DNA of 45,561 nt from Microbacterium sp. (lineage in GTDB: Bacteria > Actinomycetota > Actinomycetes > Actinomycetales > Microbacteriaceae), in NCBI GenBank assembly GCA_031277885.1, contig JAITLM010000117.1, positions 1-45,561 on the forward strand, given 5' to 3'. Under the pieces are notes generated by a model. The model saw only the letters and a list, made by a program, of their open reading frames with translations, had not been told where the DNA came from and made no database searches. Numbering within the stretch: the first letter of the stretch is position 1; each line of letters starts with the position of its first letter. Shown here in pieces: positions 32,513 through 40,712 of the stretch. A program made the translations under genes and the position numbers.

Positions 32513-33364
32513 ATGGACCGCATCGCGCTCGCCGACTTCCTGCGCCGCCGCCGGGAGGCGCTGCGCCCCGGCGACGTCGGCCTGCACGAGGGCGCGCGCC
32601 GCCGCGCTCCGGGCCTCCGCAGGGAGGAGGTCGCCCAGCTCACCGGCATGTCCGTCGACTACTACACGCGCCTGGAGCAGCGACGAGGACCCCAGCCGAG
32701 CGAGCAGATGCTCGCCGCTCTCGCCCGCGCCCTGCGACTCACCGCCGACGAGCGCGACTACCTGTTCCGCACGGCGGGACACTCGGCGCCCGATCGGCAC
32801 AGCACACTGCCGCACGTCGCCCCCGCCCTGCTCAGAGTGCTCGACCGCCTCGAGGACACCCCGGCGCTCGTCCTGTCGAACCTCGGCGAGACGCTCGTGT
32901 CCAACCGGATGGCGCAGGCGCTGCTCGGCGACCCGTCCGAGCGCACCGGGCTCGCCCGCAGCGACGTCTACCGCTGGTTCACGGATCCCGCCGCCCGCGC
33001 GGTGTATCCGGAGGCGGACCACGAGCGGCACGCCCGTGCCCAGGTCGCGGGACTGCGCGCCGCCTACGGCGCGATGGGGGCGCGGTCGCGGGCGGGCGAG
33101 CTCGTGCGCGCGCTGCAGGCCGAGAGCCCCGAGTTCGCCGAGCTCTGGGAGCGGCACGAGGTCGCCGTCCGCTTCGAGGATCACAAGACCCTGGTGCACC
33201 CGGAACTTGGGCCGATCGAGCTCGACTGCCAGGCGCTCTTCACCGAGGACCAGTCGCAGGCCCTCCTCGTGCTCACCGCCCCGCCGCGCACGGAGGGCTG
33301 GCAGAAGCTGCAGCTGCTGTCCGTGATCGGCGCGGAGCGGTTCCCGGCGGCGGAGCGACGCTGA
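32513..33364 (+). CDS. HTH regulator with MmyB-like ligand-binding domain
   Basis: A 283-residue regulator. An XRE-type helix-turn-helix spans residues 1-85 (LADFLRRRREALRPGDVGL, APGLRREEVAQLTGMSVDYY, TRLEQRRGPQPSEQML). The MmyB-like PAS-related domain follows (PALVLSNLGETLVSNRMAQ, WFTDPAARAVYPEADHERHA, LVHPELGPIEL). This class typically controls a divergently encoded SDR in actinobacteria, as here, and may bind a lipid- or fatty-acid-like ligand. It starts at an ATG at 32513. It ends nine bases from the convergent sensor kinase gene. Confidence 0.92.
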   Translation: MDRIALADFLRRRREALRPGDVGLHEGARRRAPGLRREEVAQLTGMSVDYYTRLEQRRGPQPSEQMLAALARALRLTADERDYLFRTAGHSAPDRHSTLPHVAPALLRVLDRLEDTPALVLSNLGETLVSNRMAQALLGDPSERTGLARSDVYRWFTDPAARAVYPEADHERHARAQVAGLRAAYGAMGARSRAGELVRALQAESPEFAELWERHEVAVRFEDHKTLVHPELGPIELDCQALFTEDQSQALLVLTAPPRTEGWQKLQLLSVIGAERFPAAERR

Positions 33365-33373
33365 CGCGGACCC

Positions 33374-34543
33374 TCACGCGAGCGGGAACGTCGCCTCGAC
33401 GCGCAGTCCGCCCTCCGGTCGTGCGGTCAGGACGAGGGATCCGCCCAGCACCTCGACGATCGAGCCCGCGATCGCGAGGCCGAGACCGGATCCGCCGTGC
33501 GCCCCGTCACGCGTGCGGCCGGCGCCGCGCTGGAAGGGCACGACCAGGGTCGCGACGACCGCGGGGTCGAGCCGGTCTCCGGTGTTCTCCACGACGAGCG
33601 CGCCCTGGCCGCCGAGGCTGACCGTGCGCACGGTCGCGGATCCGCCGGAGGGCAGGTTGTGCACGAGCGCGTTCTGCACGAGGTTCAGGGCGAGCTGGTC
33701 GAGCAGCGCCGCGTCCCCGTGCACGATGACCGGATCGCCGACCACGTCGAGCCGCACATCGTGGGAGGCCGCGACCTCGTGCAGCAGCTCGACCGCGCCC
33801 TCCGCGGCGAGTGAGAGGTCGACCGGGGCGAGCGCCGGCGGGCGCGCGTCCAGCCGCGTGAGCAGCAGGAGCGCTTCGGTGAGCGCGATGGCCCGTTCGT
33901 TCGCGGCGCGCAGGCGCGCGAGCAGCTGCGGCACATCCGGGTCCGGATCCGCTGCGGCGACGTCGAGCACGGCGCGGGTGATGGCGAGCGGCGTGCGCAG
34001 CTCGTGCGACGCGTTGGCCGCGAACCGGCGCTCGCGCTCCAGGTCGTGCTGGATCCGGTCGAGCATCCCGTCGAACACGTCGGCCAGGCGGCGGAACTCG
34101 TCGTCGCGACCCGGCAGGGAGATCCGCGCGTCGAGGTCGCCGTCGCCGACGGCCTGCGCCGTCGCGCCGATCACGGTGAGGGGGCGCAGCACCCGGCCGG
34201 CGAGGAACCAGCCGCCGAGCACGCCGAGCGCGATGAGTCCGATGAGGGCCCAGGTGGCGGGAGGCACGAACGCGCGGATGATGTCCGTGCGGTTCGGCTC
34301 CCAGGTGGTGCCGGCGATCGGGTCGGTGCTGTAGACCGTTCCCTCCGGCACATAGCGCAGCAGCCACAGCGCGACGACGCCGAGCATCACGGCGCCCGCC
34401 ACCGCGACGAGCGCGACGTAGCTGAGGGTGAGGCGCCAGCGCACCGACACGCCGATGGGGCGGGCGGGGCGCGGCGGGAGCGCAGGGGCCGAGGGGAGCG
34501 CCGGTCTCGGCGGGACGGCGGGGAGCCGCGACGCGTCAGGCAT
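33374..34543 (-). CDS. Sensor histidine kinase
   Basis: A 389-residue membrane kinase. A Pro/Ala-rich N-terminal tail precedes membrane helix 1 (LTLSYVALVAVAGAVMLGVV). A short extracellular loop follows (VPEGTVYSTDPIAGTTWEPN), then helix 2 (TWALIGLIALGVLGGWFLAG), a HAMP region (RVLRPLTVIGATAQAVGDGD) and the H-box FAANASHELRTPLAITRAV. The N, G1 and G2 boxes are ALNLVQNALVHN, VVENTGDRLDP and GGSGLGLAIAGSIV. The small sensor loop suits an envelope or intramembrane signal. The ATG at 34543 overlaps the response regulator stop by eight bases; a GTG at 34552 is an alternative. Confidence 0.93.
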   Translation of the reverse strand: MPDASRLPAVPPRPALPSAPALPPRPARPIGVSVRWRLTLSYVALVAVAGAVMLGVVALWLLRYVPEGTVYSTDPIAGTTWEPNRTDIIRAFVPPATWALIGLIALGVLGGWFLAGRVLRPLTVIGATAQAVGDGDLDARISLPGRDDEFRRLADVFDGMLDRIQHDLERERRFAANASHELRTPLAITRAVLDVAAADPDPDVPQLLARLRAANERAIALTEALLLLTRLDARPPALAPVDLSLAAEGAVELLHEVAASHDVRLDVVGDPVIVHGDAALLDQLALNLVQNALVHNLPSGGSATVRTVSLGGQGALVVENTGDRLDPAVVATLVVPFQRGAGRTRDGAHGGSGLGLAIAGSIVEVLGGSLVLTARPEGGLRVEATFPLA

Positions 34544-35279
34544 TCCCCGCACGCCCCGGCATCGTCGCGTCCTCGGCAGCGGTCTCGTCGTCGTCGCCGT
34601 CGCCGTCGCCGGGCGCTGCCTCGGTGCCGATCCGGTAGCCGACGCCCGGCACCGTGAGGATTACCCAGGGCTCGCCGAGCCGCTTGCGCAGCGACGACAC
34701 GGTGATGCGGACCGCGTTCGTGAACGGATCCGCGTTCTCGTCCCAGGCGCGCTCGAGCAGCTCCTCGGCGCTGATCACCCCGCCGCCGGCCTCGACGAGC
34801 ACCTGCAGCACGGCGAACTGCTTGCGCGTGAGGGCGACGTAGCGTCCGTCGCGGTAGACCTCGCGGCGGAACGGGTCGAGCCGGATCCCCGCCAGTTCGT
34901 GCACCGGCGGTGTCGACCGGGGCGCGCGCCGCGCGAGCGCCCTGATCCGCAGGATCAGCTCGCGCATCTCGAAGGGCTTCGTCAGGTAGTCGTCGGCGCC
35001 GAGTTCGAAGCCGCTCGCCTTGTCGTCGAGGCGATCGGCGGCCGTGAGCATGAGGATCGGCAGGCCGGATCCGGAGGCGACGATCGCCTGTGCGATCGCA
35101 TCGCCGCTAGGCCCGGGGATGTCCCGGTCGAGCACCGCCACGTCGTAGGTGTTGATGTCCAGCATCTCCAGGGCGACGTGCCCGTCTCCGGCGGTGTCCG
35201 CGGCGATCGCCGCGAGACGCAGTCCATCACGGACCGCTCCGGCCAGGGCGGGTTCGTCCTCCACGATCAGCACGCGCAT
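34536..35279 (-). CDS. OmpR-family response regulator
   Basis: A 247-residue regulator. The receiver domain has acidic pocket VEDE (residues 6-9), phospho-acceptor Asp 51 (VAVLDRDIPGP), the switch Thr in LMLTAADR and Lys in YLTKPFEMRE. The OmpR winged helix follows (ALTRKQFAVLQVLVEAGGGV, NAVRITVSSLRKRLG, ILTVPGVGYRIG), then an unusual acidic tail (GDGDGDDDETAAEDA). It forms a two-component pair with the downstream kinase. It diverges from the VanY-type gene with 86 bases between starts, including a GCATA/TATGC pair at 35301-35319 that could be its binding site. Confidence 0.94.
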   Translation of the reverse strand: MRVLIVEDEPALAGAVRDGLRLAAIAADTAGDGHVALEMLDINTYDVAVLDRDIPGPSGDAIAQAIVASGSGLPILMLTAADRLDDKASGFELGADDYLTKPFEMRELILRIRALARRAPRSTPPVHELAGIRLDPFRREVYRDGRYVALTRKQFAVLQVLVEAGGGVISAEELLERAWDENADPFTNAVRITVSSLRKRLGEPWVILTVPGVGYRIGTEAAPGDGDGDDDETAAEDATMPGRAGNA

Positions 35280-35365
35280 GCCAGAAGCCTAAGCACACCG
35301 GCATATCGCGGGCGTATGCGAAATCTCGTACGGCCCGGCAACGTCGCCCTCGATGGGGTGGAGGC

Positions 35366-36124
35366 ATGGACACGAACACCACTGCTCCGCTGCGACCCGG
35401 CTCCGCGCCGGAATGGATCCTGCATCGGGATGCGGACGGCGATCGGGCCCGCACCGCGGTGCCCGCCCCTGGAGCGCAGCACGCGAAGCCTCGGCGGCGG
35501 CCCCGCCTGTTCCGGATCGCTGTGACGCTCACGGTCCTCGCCACGCTGGGCGCCGGCACCGCGGCCGCGGTGATCACGGCGGCCGTCGCGTCGCGGCCGG
35601 ACTATCCGGGGCCCGTCGCGGCGGCCGGGGGCGATGGATCGGCGTCAGCGCGCGGTGGCGGGATGCCGACGGTCGAGGACGGCTTCCTCGCGGACGGCGC
35701 ATCGGTGCCGCTGTCGGATCCGGTGCCGGCGGTGACGCAGCTGGACCCCGCGCTGCGTGACGCCCTGGGGCAGGCGCTCGCGGCGGCCGAGGAGGACGGG
35801 CTCGAGCTGCGGGTCGCGAGCGGCTGGCGGTCGAAGGCGTATCAGGCGTGGCTGCTGCGCGATGCCGTGCGCACCTACGGATCGGAGGCGGAGGCCGCGC
35901 GCTGGGTGGGCACGCCCGAAACCTCGCTGCACGTCAAGGGGCAGGCGGTCGACATCGGACCGTACGATGCGGCGGACTGGCTGAACCGCCACGGAGCGCA
36001 GTTCGGGCTCTGCCGCACCTACGACAACGAGGCCTGGCACTTCGAGCTGAGCCCCTCCGCGATCGACCAGGGCTGCCCGCCGATGTTCCGCGATCCGACC
36101 GAGGATCCGCGGATGAAGGGCTGA
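35366..36124 (+). CDS. Membrane-anchored D-alanyl-D-alanine carboxypeptidase (VanY/M15 type)
   Basis: A 252-residue protein. A basic cytoplasmic start of 48 residues is followed by one membrane helix (FRIAVTLTVLATLGAGTAAAV) and an extracellular M15B peptidase domain. Zinc and catalytic motifs are visible: LRVASGWRSKAYQAWLL, TSLHVKGQAVDIGPYD (SxHxxGxAxD) and NEAWHFEL (ExxH-type final ligand). It trims the terminal D-Ala of peptidoglycan stem peptides. Divergence from a two-component system resembles the vanRS-vanY arrangement, but ligase genes vanHAX are absent here, so cell-wall maintenance is the safer reading. GGAGG lies very close to the ATG. Confidence 0.9.
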   Translation: MDTNTTAPLRPGSAPEWILHRDADGDRARTAVPAPGAQHAKPRRRPRLFRIAVTLTVLATLGAGTAAAVITAAVASRPDYPGPVAAAGGDGSASARGGGMPTVEDGFLADGASVPLSDPVPAVTQLDPALRDALGQALAAAEEDGLELRVASGWRSKAYQAWLLRDAVRTYGSEAEAARWVGTPETSLHVKGQAVDIGPYDAADWLNRHGAQFGLCRTYDNEAWHFELSPSAIDQGCPPMFRDPTEDPRMKG

Positions 36125-36155
36125 GCGCGCAGCCAGGCGCGGCCTTCCGGAGCCG

Positions 36156-36650
36156 CTACCTGTAGAAGCCGTCGCGCAGGTTGATGCCGTGCTCGAGCCA
36201 GGCCTTGAGGGCCGCGAGCATGCCGGTCCACCCCTCGCAGTTGCCGAAGGCGCTCTTCGCACCGCCCGCGGTCGCCCGCCAGGTGGACTCGGTGATGGTG
36301 ACGAGCGTGCGCGCTCCGCCGTCGATCGAGGCGAATTCGAACACCGTGCGCGTGGTGCCGCTGTCGTTGCTGCCCGGGGCGGCCGCCCACTCGATCACGA
36401 TGCGCTCCGGCGCCTCCGCCTCGATCACGACGACCGGGAAGCGCCCGGGGAAGTCCGCGAAGTCCCAGCTGACGTCGGCGTCGGGTTCGAGGTGCCCCCG
36501 GGCGCCGCCGGTGGTGAAGTAGCGGGAGAGCTGCGCCGGATCGGCGACGGCCTCGTAGACCTCCGCCTGCGGGCGCGAGACGCGACCCGAGACGGAGAAG
36601 GACAGTTCGGTGAGCGGAGCCATGTCCGCAGCGATTTCGATCTGAGACAT
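36156..36650 (-). CDS. SRPBCC/AHSA1-domain protein
   Basis: A 164-residue helix-grip protein of the AHSA1 (activator of Hsp90 ATPase-like) family. It contains ELSFSVSGRVSRPQAEVYEA, TTGGARGHLEPDADVSWDF, FEFASIDGGARTLVTITEST and NCEGWTGMLAALKAWLEHGI, the usual C-terminal helix. Members bind small hydrophobic ligands and are often paired with an ArsR regulator, as here, where the two genes are divergent with only 16 bases between their start codons. The ATG at 36650 has no ribosome site, suggesting a leaderless message; a second ATG at 36623 is possible. The biological role is unknown. Confidence 0.88.
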   Translation of the reverse strand: MSQIEIAADMAPLTELSFSVSGRVSRPQAEVYEAVADPAQLSRYFTTGGARGHLEPDADVSWDFADFPGRFPVVVIEAEAPERIVIEWAAAPGSNDSGTTRTVFEFASIDGGARTLVTITESTWRATAGGAKSAFGNCEGWTGMLAALKAWLEHGINLRDGFYR

Positions 36651-36669
36651 GTTGTAAGATTACAACATG
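36648..36669. promoter_or_regulatory. Palindromic operator covering both divergent start codons
   Basis: Perfect 9-base arms CATGTTGTA (36648-36656) and TACAACATG (36661-36669) with centre AGAT. The outer CAT/ATG are the start codons of the AHSA1 (-) and ArsR (+) genes. The adjacent ArsR protein is the obvious candidate to bind it. Confidence 0.75.
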
Positions 36670-37002
36670 AATTCGGTGGAGGGAACCGGCGACGACGATC
36701 TCGTCTTCAAGGCGCTCGCCGCCCCCATCCGCCGCCGGATGCTCGACGCCCTTCGCGAGGCGCCGCGCACCACGGGCGAGCTGTGCGCGTGCTTCCCCGA
36801 ACTTGACCGCACCACGGTGCTCCAGCACCTCAAGGTGCTGGAGCGGGCCGAGCTCGTGATCGGCCGGCGCGAGGGCAGGGAGCGGCACCTCAGGCTCGCG
36901 CCGCTGCCGATCAAGCGGATCCACGATCGCTGGATCGGCGCGTACGCCGAGGCCGCGGTGCAGCTACTGGACGATCTCGACCGGGATCTCGACCGGGGCT
37001 GA
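36667..37002 (+). CDS. ArsR family transcriptional regulator
   Basis: A 111-residue winged-helix regulator. It contains LVFKALAAPIRRRMLDAL, PRTTGELCACFPELDRTTVL (recognition helix), QHLKVLERAELVIGRREGR and HLRLAPLPIKRIHDRWIGAY. The two Cys-like ligands of metal-sensing ArsR proteins are not arranged in the known CxCxxC form (one CAC only), which fits the subgroup paired with AHSA1 genes rather than metal sensors. The start at 36667 lies inside the shared palindrome and lacks a ribosome site, so translation is probably leaderless. Confidence 0.92.
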   Translation: MNSVEGTGDDDLVFKALAAPIRRRMLDALREAPRTTGELCACFPELDRTTVLQHLKVLERAELVIGRREGRERHLRLAPLPIKRIHDRWIGAYAEAAVQLLDDLDRDLDRG

Positions 37003-37069
37003 CGCCGGGGTCGGGATTCAGGCCGGAGCCGGTTGGCGCCGCGATCTGGCTCGTCGGACGGCTTGCGGC

Positions 37070-39070
37070 TCAGCCCTCCGGGGCCATCTCGAAGTCGTAC
37101 CAGGCCGGCACCGGGCGCCCGGGGAAGGCCTCGTGCCACAGCGCCGACATGCTCAGCTCGCCCTCGCGGAGGTTAGGCACCTCGAAGCGGCCTTCGAGGA
37201 TCCGGCCCGCCGTCTCCCGGTCCCCGGCGGCGAGGGCGGCGCGGATCTCGACGACCCGGAACCGTCCGAGCTCGCGCATCTCCGTGGGAAGGGTCCCGAG
37301 CAGGGTGCGGACCTCGTCCGCCCGTCCGTCGGCGAGCAGCGCCTCGGCGAGCTCGAGGGTGAGCGGCACGAGGTCGGGGGCCAGCTCGCGCGCCTCGGCG
37401 AGGCGGCTGACGCCCTGCTCCTGCGCCGCGGTGCCGCCGCCGTCGGACTCGCGCAGCGCGAGGGCGAGCCCGCGCAGAGCCCAGGCGTTGCGACGATGGC
37501 GGAGCGACGCCTCGTAGTGCGAGATCGCGGTGCCGTGCTCTCCCCGCGCCTGAGCGGCGACGGCGCGGTGGTAGTGCGTCAGCCAGGTGGCAGGGGCCTC
37601 GGCGAGCAGGTGATCCCACTCGTCCCCTGTGACATAGGAGACCGGGGCCTCGGACGCGTCGGGCTCGGCGACACCCGCGGACGCGTCGGGAGCACCCGGT
37701 GCGCCGTCGAGGAGTGCCGCCCAGTACGCGCCCTCCTCGCCGTCGCGGACGAACCGCACACCGGCGAGAGGCGCGAACGCCGAGCCCGTCCGCGCGGCGA
37801 GCTGCTGCTCGAGCGCACCCCAGGGGGAGCCGACCGAGAGCAGCGCGTCCGGGGCGAGGTCCGCGGCGGCCTCGAGCCGCTCGATGCCCGCAGACCCGGC
37901 GGCATCCGCGGCCTGCAGCACCTGGGCGCCGACCACCGCGACGTCCTCGGTCCAGGCTCCGTCGAGGCGCGAATCCGCGAGCTGCAGCGGCAGGAACGTC
38001 TCGGTCCACTCCCACGTCGCCCCTCCCGGCATGCGCAGGTGCTCGTACTGCGTGGCGGCGAGCCCGGCCTGGATCTCGAAGTAGGCGCCGGTCTCCCCGC
38101 CGAGCCAGTCGCACCAGTTCCTCCCGCCGGCCGTGTCGCCCCAGACGAAGAGCTTGCGGCCGAGCAGACGTGCGGTCGAGACATGCGCGAGGCCGGATCC
38201 CTCCGCGTCGACGGCGGCGATCCAGGGGCGCGGCGACGGCGCCGTGCCGGTGGCGGCGTCGGCGGCGCCGGCCGCGAGCCCCGGAGCGAGGTCGAAGAAG
38301 TAGTCGGCGGCGGCGGGTGCCGACGCGGGGAGGCGCGGATCCGTCTCGGTCAGATCCACCCGGCCGAGGGTGCCGTCGTAGCCGGTCATGTACGCGTGCG
38401 TCGCCGGGGCGAACACCCGGCTGCCCTCGGTCTGCGCGACGGCGATGTTGGTCCACCAGTACATCCCGGTCTCGCGCTCGCGGGGGTTGCGCACCCGCAC
38501 CCGCACGTGCAGCGCGGCGCCGTCGAGCGTCGCGTCGATCTGCAGGATCAGCCCGCGCACGCGCTCGTACTCCCACATCCGCAGGATCGGCTCGCCGTCG
38601 GCGCCGGTGATCTCGGCGGCGTACAGCGGGGAGCAGGTCAGCGGCCAGTGCCCGCGCATGCCGATGTTCCACTCCGCCCCGCCGGAGAACCAGGCGTCGC
38701 GGAGGGCCAGGTTCGCCGGCTGCTGGATCGCGTTGCGGTACACGAGGTCGCGCCCCGTGGTCTTGTCGAAGAGGCGGACGAGACGCCCGCCGAGGTCGAG
38801 GGCGAACTCCGCGCGCAGCTGATCGTTCTCCAGCACGGCGACGTGCATCGGCGCCGGAGTGCGCTCACGGTCATAGCCGTCCTGGAGCAGGTACGGATGG
38901 ATCGACGTGACCTGCCCGTAGCGGATGTTCGCCGCCATTTCGGCGGGAAGGCCCTCCGTGGCGGCCTCGTACGGCGCCTGCGGCATCGCCGCGATCGCGG
39001 GGAGGGGGTTCGAGGATCCGACGGGGGCGGTGGGGAGGACGACCTGGGTGACGGTCAACGTTGCGCTCAT
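37070..39070 (-). CDS. DUF5107 domain protein with TPR-like C-terminus
   Basis: A 666-residue cytosolic protein. Residues 60-370 match the DUF5107 beta-sandwich, related to galactose mutarotase-like sugar-binding domains (FALDLGGRLVRLFDKTTGR, FSGGAEWNIGMRGHWPLTCS, ETGMYWWTNIAVAQTEGSRV, FVWGDTAGGRNWCDWLGG, YFEIQAGLAATQYEHLRMPG). The last 200 residues form TPR-like helices (GTAISHYEASLRHRRNAWALR, ELAEALLADGRADEVRTLL). Such proteins accompany carbohydrate metabolism loci and may bind or act on oligosaccharides; no reaction is established. It stands alone, with palindromic repeats in the 261-base gap behind its start (39071-39331). Confidence 0.85.
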   Translation of the reverse strand: MSATLTVTQVVLPTAPVGSSNPLPAIAAMPQAPYEAATEGLPAEMAANIRYGQVTSIHPYLLQDGYDRERTPAPMHVAVLENDQLRAEFALDLGGRLVRLFDKTTGRDLVYRNAIQQPANLALRDAWFSGGAEWNIGMRGHWPLTCSPLYAAEITGADGEPILRMWEYERVRGLILQIDATLDGAALHVRVRVRNPRERETGMYWWTNIAVAQTEGSRVFAPATHAYMTGYDGTLGRVDLTETDPRLPASAPAAADYFFDLAPGLAAGAADAATGTAPSPRPWIAAVDAEGSGLAHVSTARLLGRKLFVWGDTAGGRNWCDWLGGETGAYFEIQAGLAATQYEHLRMPGGATWEWTETFLPLQLADSRLDGAWTEDVAVVGAQVLQAADAAGSAGIERLEAAADLAPDALLSVGSPWGALEQQLAARTGSAFAPLAGVRFVRDGEEGAYWAALLDGAPGAPDASAGVAEPDASEAPVSYVTGDEWDHLLAEAPATWLTHYHRAVAAQARGEHGTAISHYEASLRHRRNAWALRGLALALRESDGGGTAAQEQGVSRLAEARELAPDLVPLTLELAEALLADGRADEVRTLLGTLPTEMRELGRFRVVEIRAALAAGDRETAGRILEGRFEVPNLREGELSMSALWHEAFPGRPVPAWYDFEMAPEG

Positions 39071-39170
39071 CGTGGACCAGTATCCCCGCTCCGCCTGTGC
39101 CCCGGTAACCCCCTCCCCCGGATCCGGCGTTCCCCCGTCTTCGGGTCGTCCCCGTCCTCGCCCTATCTTC

Positions 39171-39220
39171 GAGTCGTCCCCGTCAGCGGAGCCCCTGGCG
39201 TGCGCTCACGGGGACGACCC
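39171..39220. repeat. 50-base palindromic repeat, copy 2
   Basis: Left arm GAGTCGTCCCCGTCAG (39171-39186), 18-base centre and right arm CTCACGGGGACGACCC (39205-39220), with two arm mismatches. A lone half-arm GGGTCGTCCCCGTC sits just before it at 39143-39156. The centre matches copy 3 in 17 of 18 bases. Confidence 0.85.
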
Positions 39221-39243
39221 GGATCCGGCGTTCCCTCATCTTC

Positions 39244-39293
39244 GAGTCGTCCCTGTCAGCGGAGCCTCTGGCGTGCGCTTATGGGGACGACCC
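39244..39293. repeat. 50-base palindromic repeat, copy 3
   Basis: Left arm GAGTCGTCCCTGTCAG (39244-39259) is identical to the arm of copy 1 at 255-270. The 18-base centre is followed by right arm CTTATGGGGACGACCC (39278-39293), which has diverged. Copies 2 and 3 are in direct orientation with a 73-base period, and the DNA around them (GGATCCGGCGTTCCC) is also partly repeated. Confidence 0.85.
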
Positions 39294-39331
39294 GGAAATG
39301 GGGGAGGGGTGGAGCCGCGTACGCTGGGCGG

Positions 39332-40501
39332 GTGCCCGAGTTCCCGTATGCGCGACTGCGCCGGTTCCCGGACGTGGAGGCGCCGAACTTGCAGGCGTGG
39401 GACGCGACGGACGAACTGCTCGTCGCGCGGGCGCTCACGGTCGCGGCCGAGCACGGGATCGACGGATCCGAGATCGCGGTCATCGGCGACGGTTACGGCG
39501 CACTCACCCTGCCCCTGGCCGCGGCCGGCCTCGCCGGCGTGCGCGTGCACCAGGACCTCGTGACCGGACGGCGGGCGCTCGCCCGCAACGCCGCAGAGCT
39601 CGGGGTCACGGCAGGGCTCGGGGTGACGGGCTTCGCCGAGCACGAGCTCGATACCGAGCTGCTGCGCGGGGCGCGGCTCGTGCTGCTGCAGCTTCCGAAG
39701 GGCCTCGCCGAGCTCGAGGAGATCGCGGACGCCATCGCGCGCGCGGCGGCGCCCGATGTCCTGCTGCTCGCGGGCGGACGCGTGAAGCACATGACCCTGG
39801 CCCAGAACGACCTGCTCGGGGCGCGCTTCGGCCAGGTGCAGCCGCAGCGCGCCGAGCGGAAGTCGCGCCTCATCGTCGCGACGGATCCGCTGCCCGTGCC
39901 GCAGGATCCGCCCTTCCCGGTGTCGACGGCGCATCCCGAGTACGGTCTCACGCTGTGCGCGCACGGAGGGGCGTTCGCCGGCGACCGCATCGACATCGGA
40001 ACGCGCGTGCTGCTCGACGTGCTGCGCGATCGCGCCGCCGAACTCGTCGCTCTCTCCCGGCGCGACGGCTTCACGGCCGTGGATCTGGGCTGCGGCACGG
40101 GTGCGCTCGCCGCAGCCCTCGCGCTCGCGATTCCCGATGCCCGCGTCATCGCGACCGACCGTTCTGCCGCCGCGGTGCGCTCGGCACGCGCCACGATGGT
40201 CGCGAACGGGATCGCCGACCGGGTGACCGTGATGCTCGACGACGCCGGATCCGAGATCCCCGACGGATCCGTCGACCTCGTGCTGCTCAACCCGCCGTTC
40301 CACCTCGGCGCGAGCGTGCACGAGGGGGCGGGGCGCCGCCTCATCGACGCGGCCGCGAGGATCCTCCGCCCCGGCGGCGAGGTCTGGACCGTGTTCAACT
40401 CGCACCTCGATCACCGCCGCGCGCTCGCCGCCGCCGTCGGCGTGACGGAACAGCTCGCGCGCACCCCGAAGTTCACGGTGACGCGGTCCGTCCGGCGCTG
40501 A
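39332..40501 (+). CDS. Class I SAM methyltransferase, RsmC/RlmG-like
   Basis: A 389-residue protein with two related domains. The N-terminal half is a degenerate methyltransferase (IAVIGDGYGALTLPLAAAGL), as in RsmC and RlmG. The C-terminal half is catalytic, with SAM motif TAVDLGCGTGALAAALAL (about residue 249), ATDRSAAAVRSARATM and the active-site LNPPFHLGASVHEGAG (about residue 319). These enzymes methylate N2 of a guanine in 16S or 23S rRNA. The GTG start at 39332 gives VPEFPYARLRRFPD. Monocistronic, downstream of the palindromic repeats. Confidence 0.88.
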   Translation: MPEFPYARLRRFPDVEAPNLQAWDATDELLVARALTVAAEHGIDGSEIAVIGDGYGALTLPLAAAGLAGVRVHQDLVTGRRALARNAAELGVTAGLGVTGFAEHELDTELLRGARLVLLQLPKGLAELEEIADAIARAAAPDVLLLAGGRVKHMTLAQNDLLGARFGQVQPQRAERKSRLIVATDPLPVPQDPPFPVSTAHPEYGLTLCAHGGAFAGDRIDIGTRVLLDVLRDRAAELVALSRRDGFTAVDLGCGTGALAAALALAIPDARVIATDRSAAAVRSARATMVANGIADRVTVMLDDAGSEIPDGSVDLVLLNPPFHLGASVHEGAGRRLIDAAARILRPGGEVWTVFNSHLDHRRALAAAVGVTEQLARTPKFTVTRSVRR

Positions 40502-40520
40502 GCGCAGCGGCCCGAACGCC

Positions 40521-40603
40521 GCCGCGAACGGGCCCGCTGGGAACGCGCCCGCCGCGACCCGCCGCGAATCGAGCCCGCCCCGAATCGCCGCGAATCGCGC
40601 CCG
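40521..40603. repeat. Imperfect GC-rich short repeats
   Basis: GCCGCGAA(T)CGnGCCCG recurs at 40521-40536, 40561-40577 and 40587-40603 with looser copies between, in the 211-base gap between the methyltransferase and membrane protein genes. Probably a low-complexity decayed tract; no promoter is evident in it. Confidence 0.5.
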
Positions 40604-40712
40604 CAACGAACGAGTCCGCCGGGACCCGCACGGTCCCAGAACCCGCTCTGGGGATACTCCCCGCCGGAACCCAGCACCCCGGCGTAGCGTCTCGCCGAGA
40701 ACGGTTCAGACC

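Noticed and set aside
35280..36124. Full vancomycin-resistance cluster
   Set aside because: Only a two-component system and a VanY-type enzyme are present; no D-Ala-D-Lac or D-Ala-D-Ser ligase or VanX-type gene is near.
40500..40712. GC-rich repeats read as a possible CRISPR-like or VNTR array
   Set aside because: Units are short, irregular and imperfect, with no unique spacers and no cas genes.
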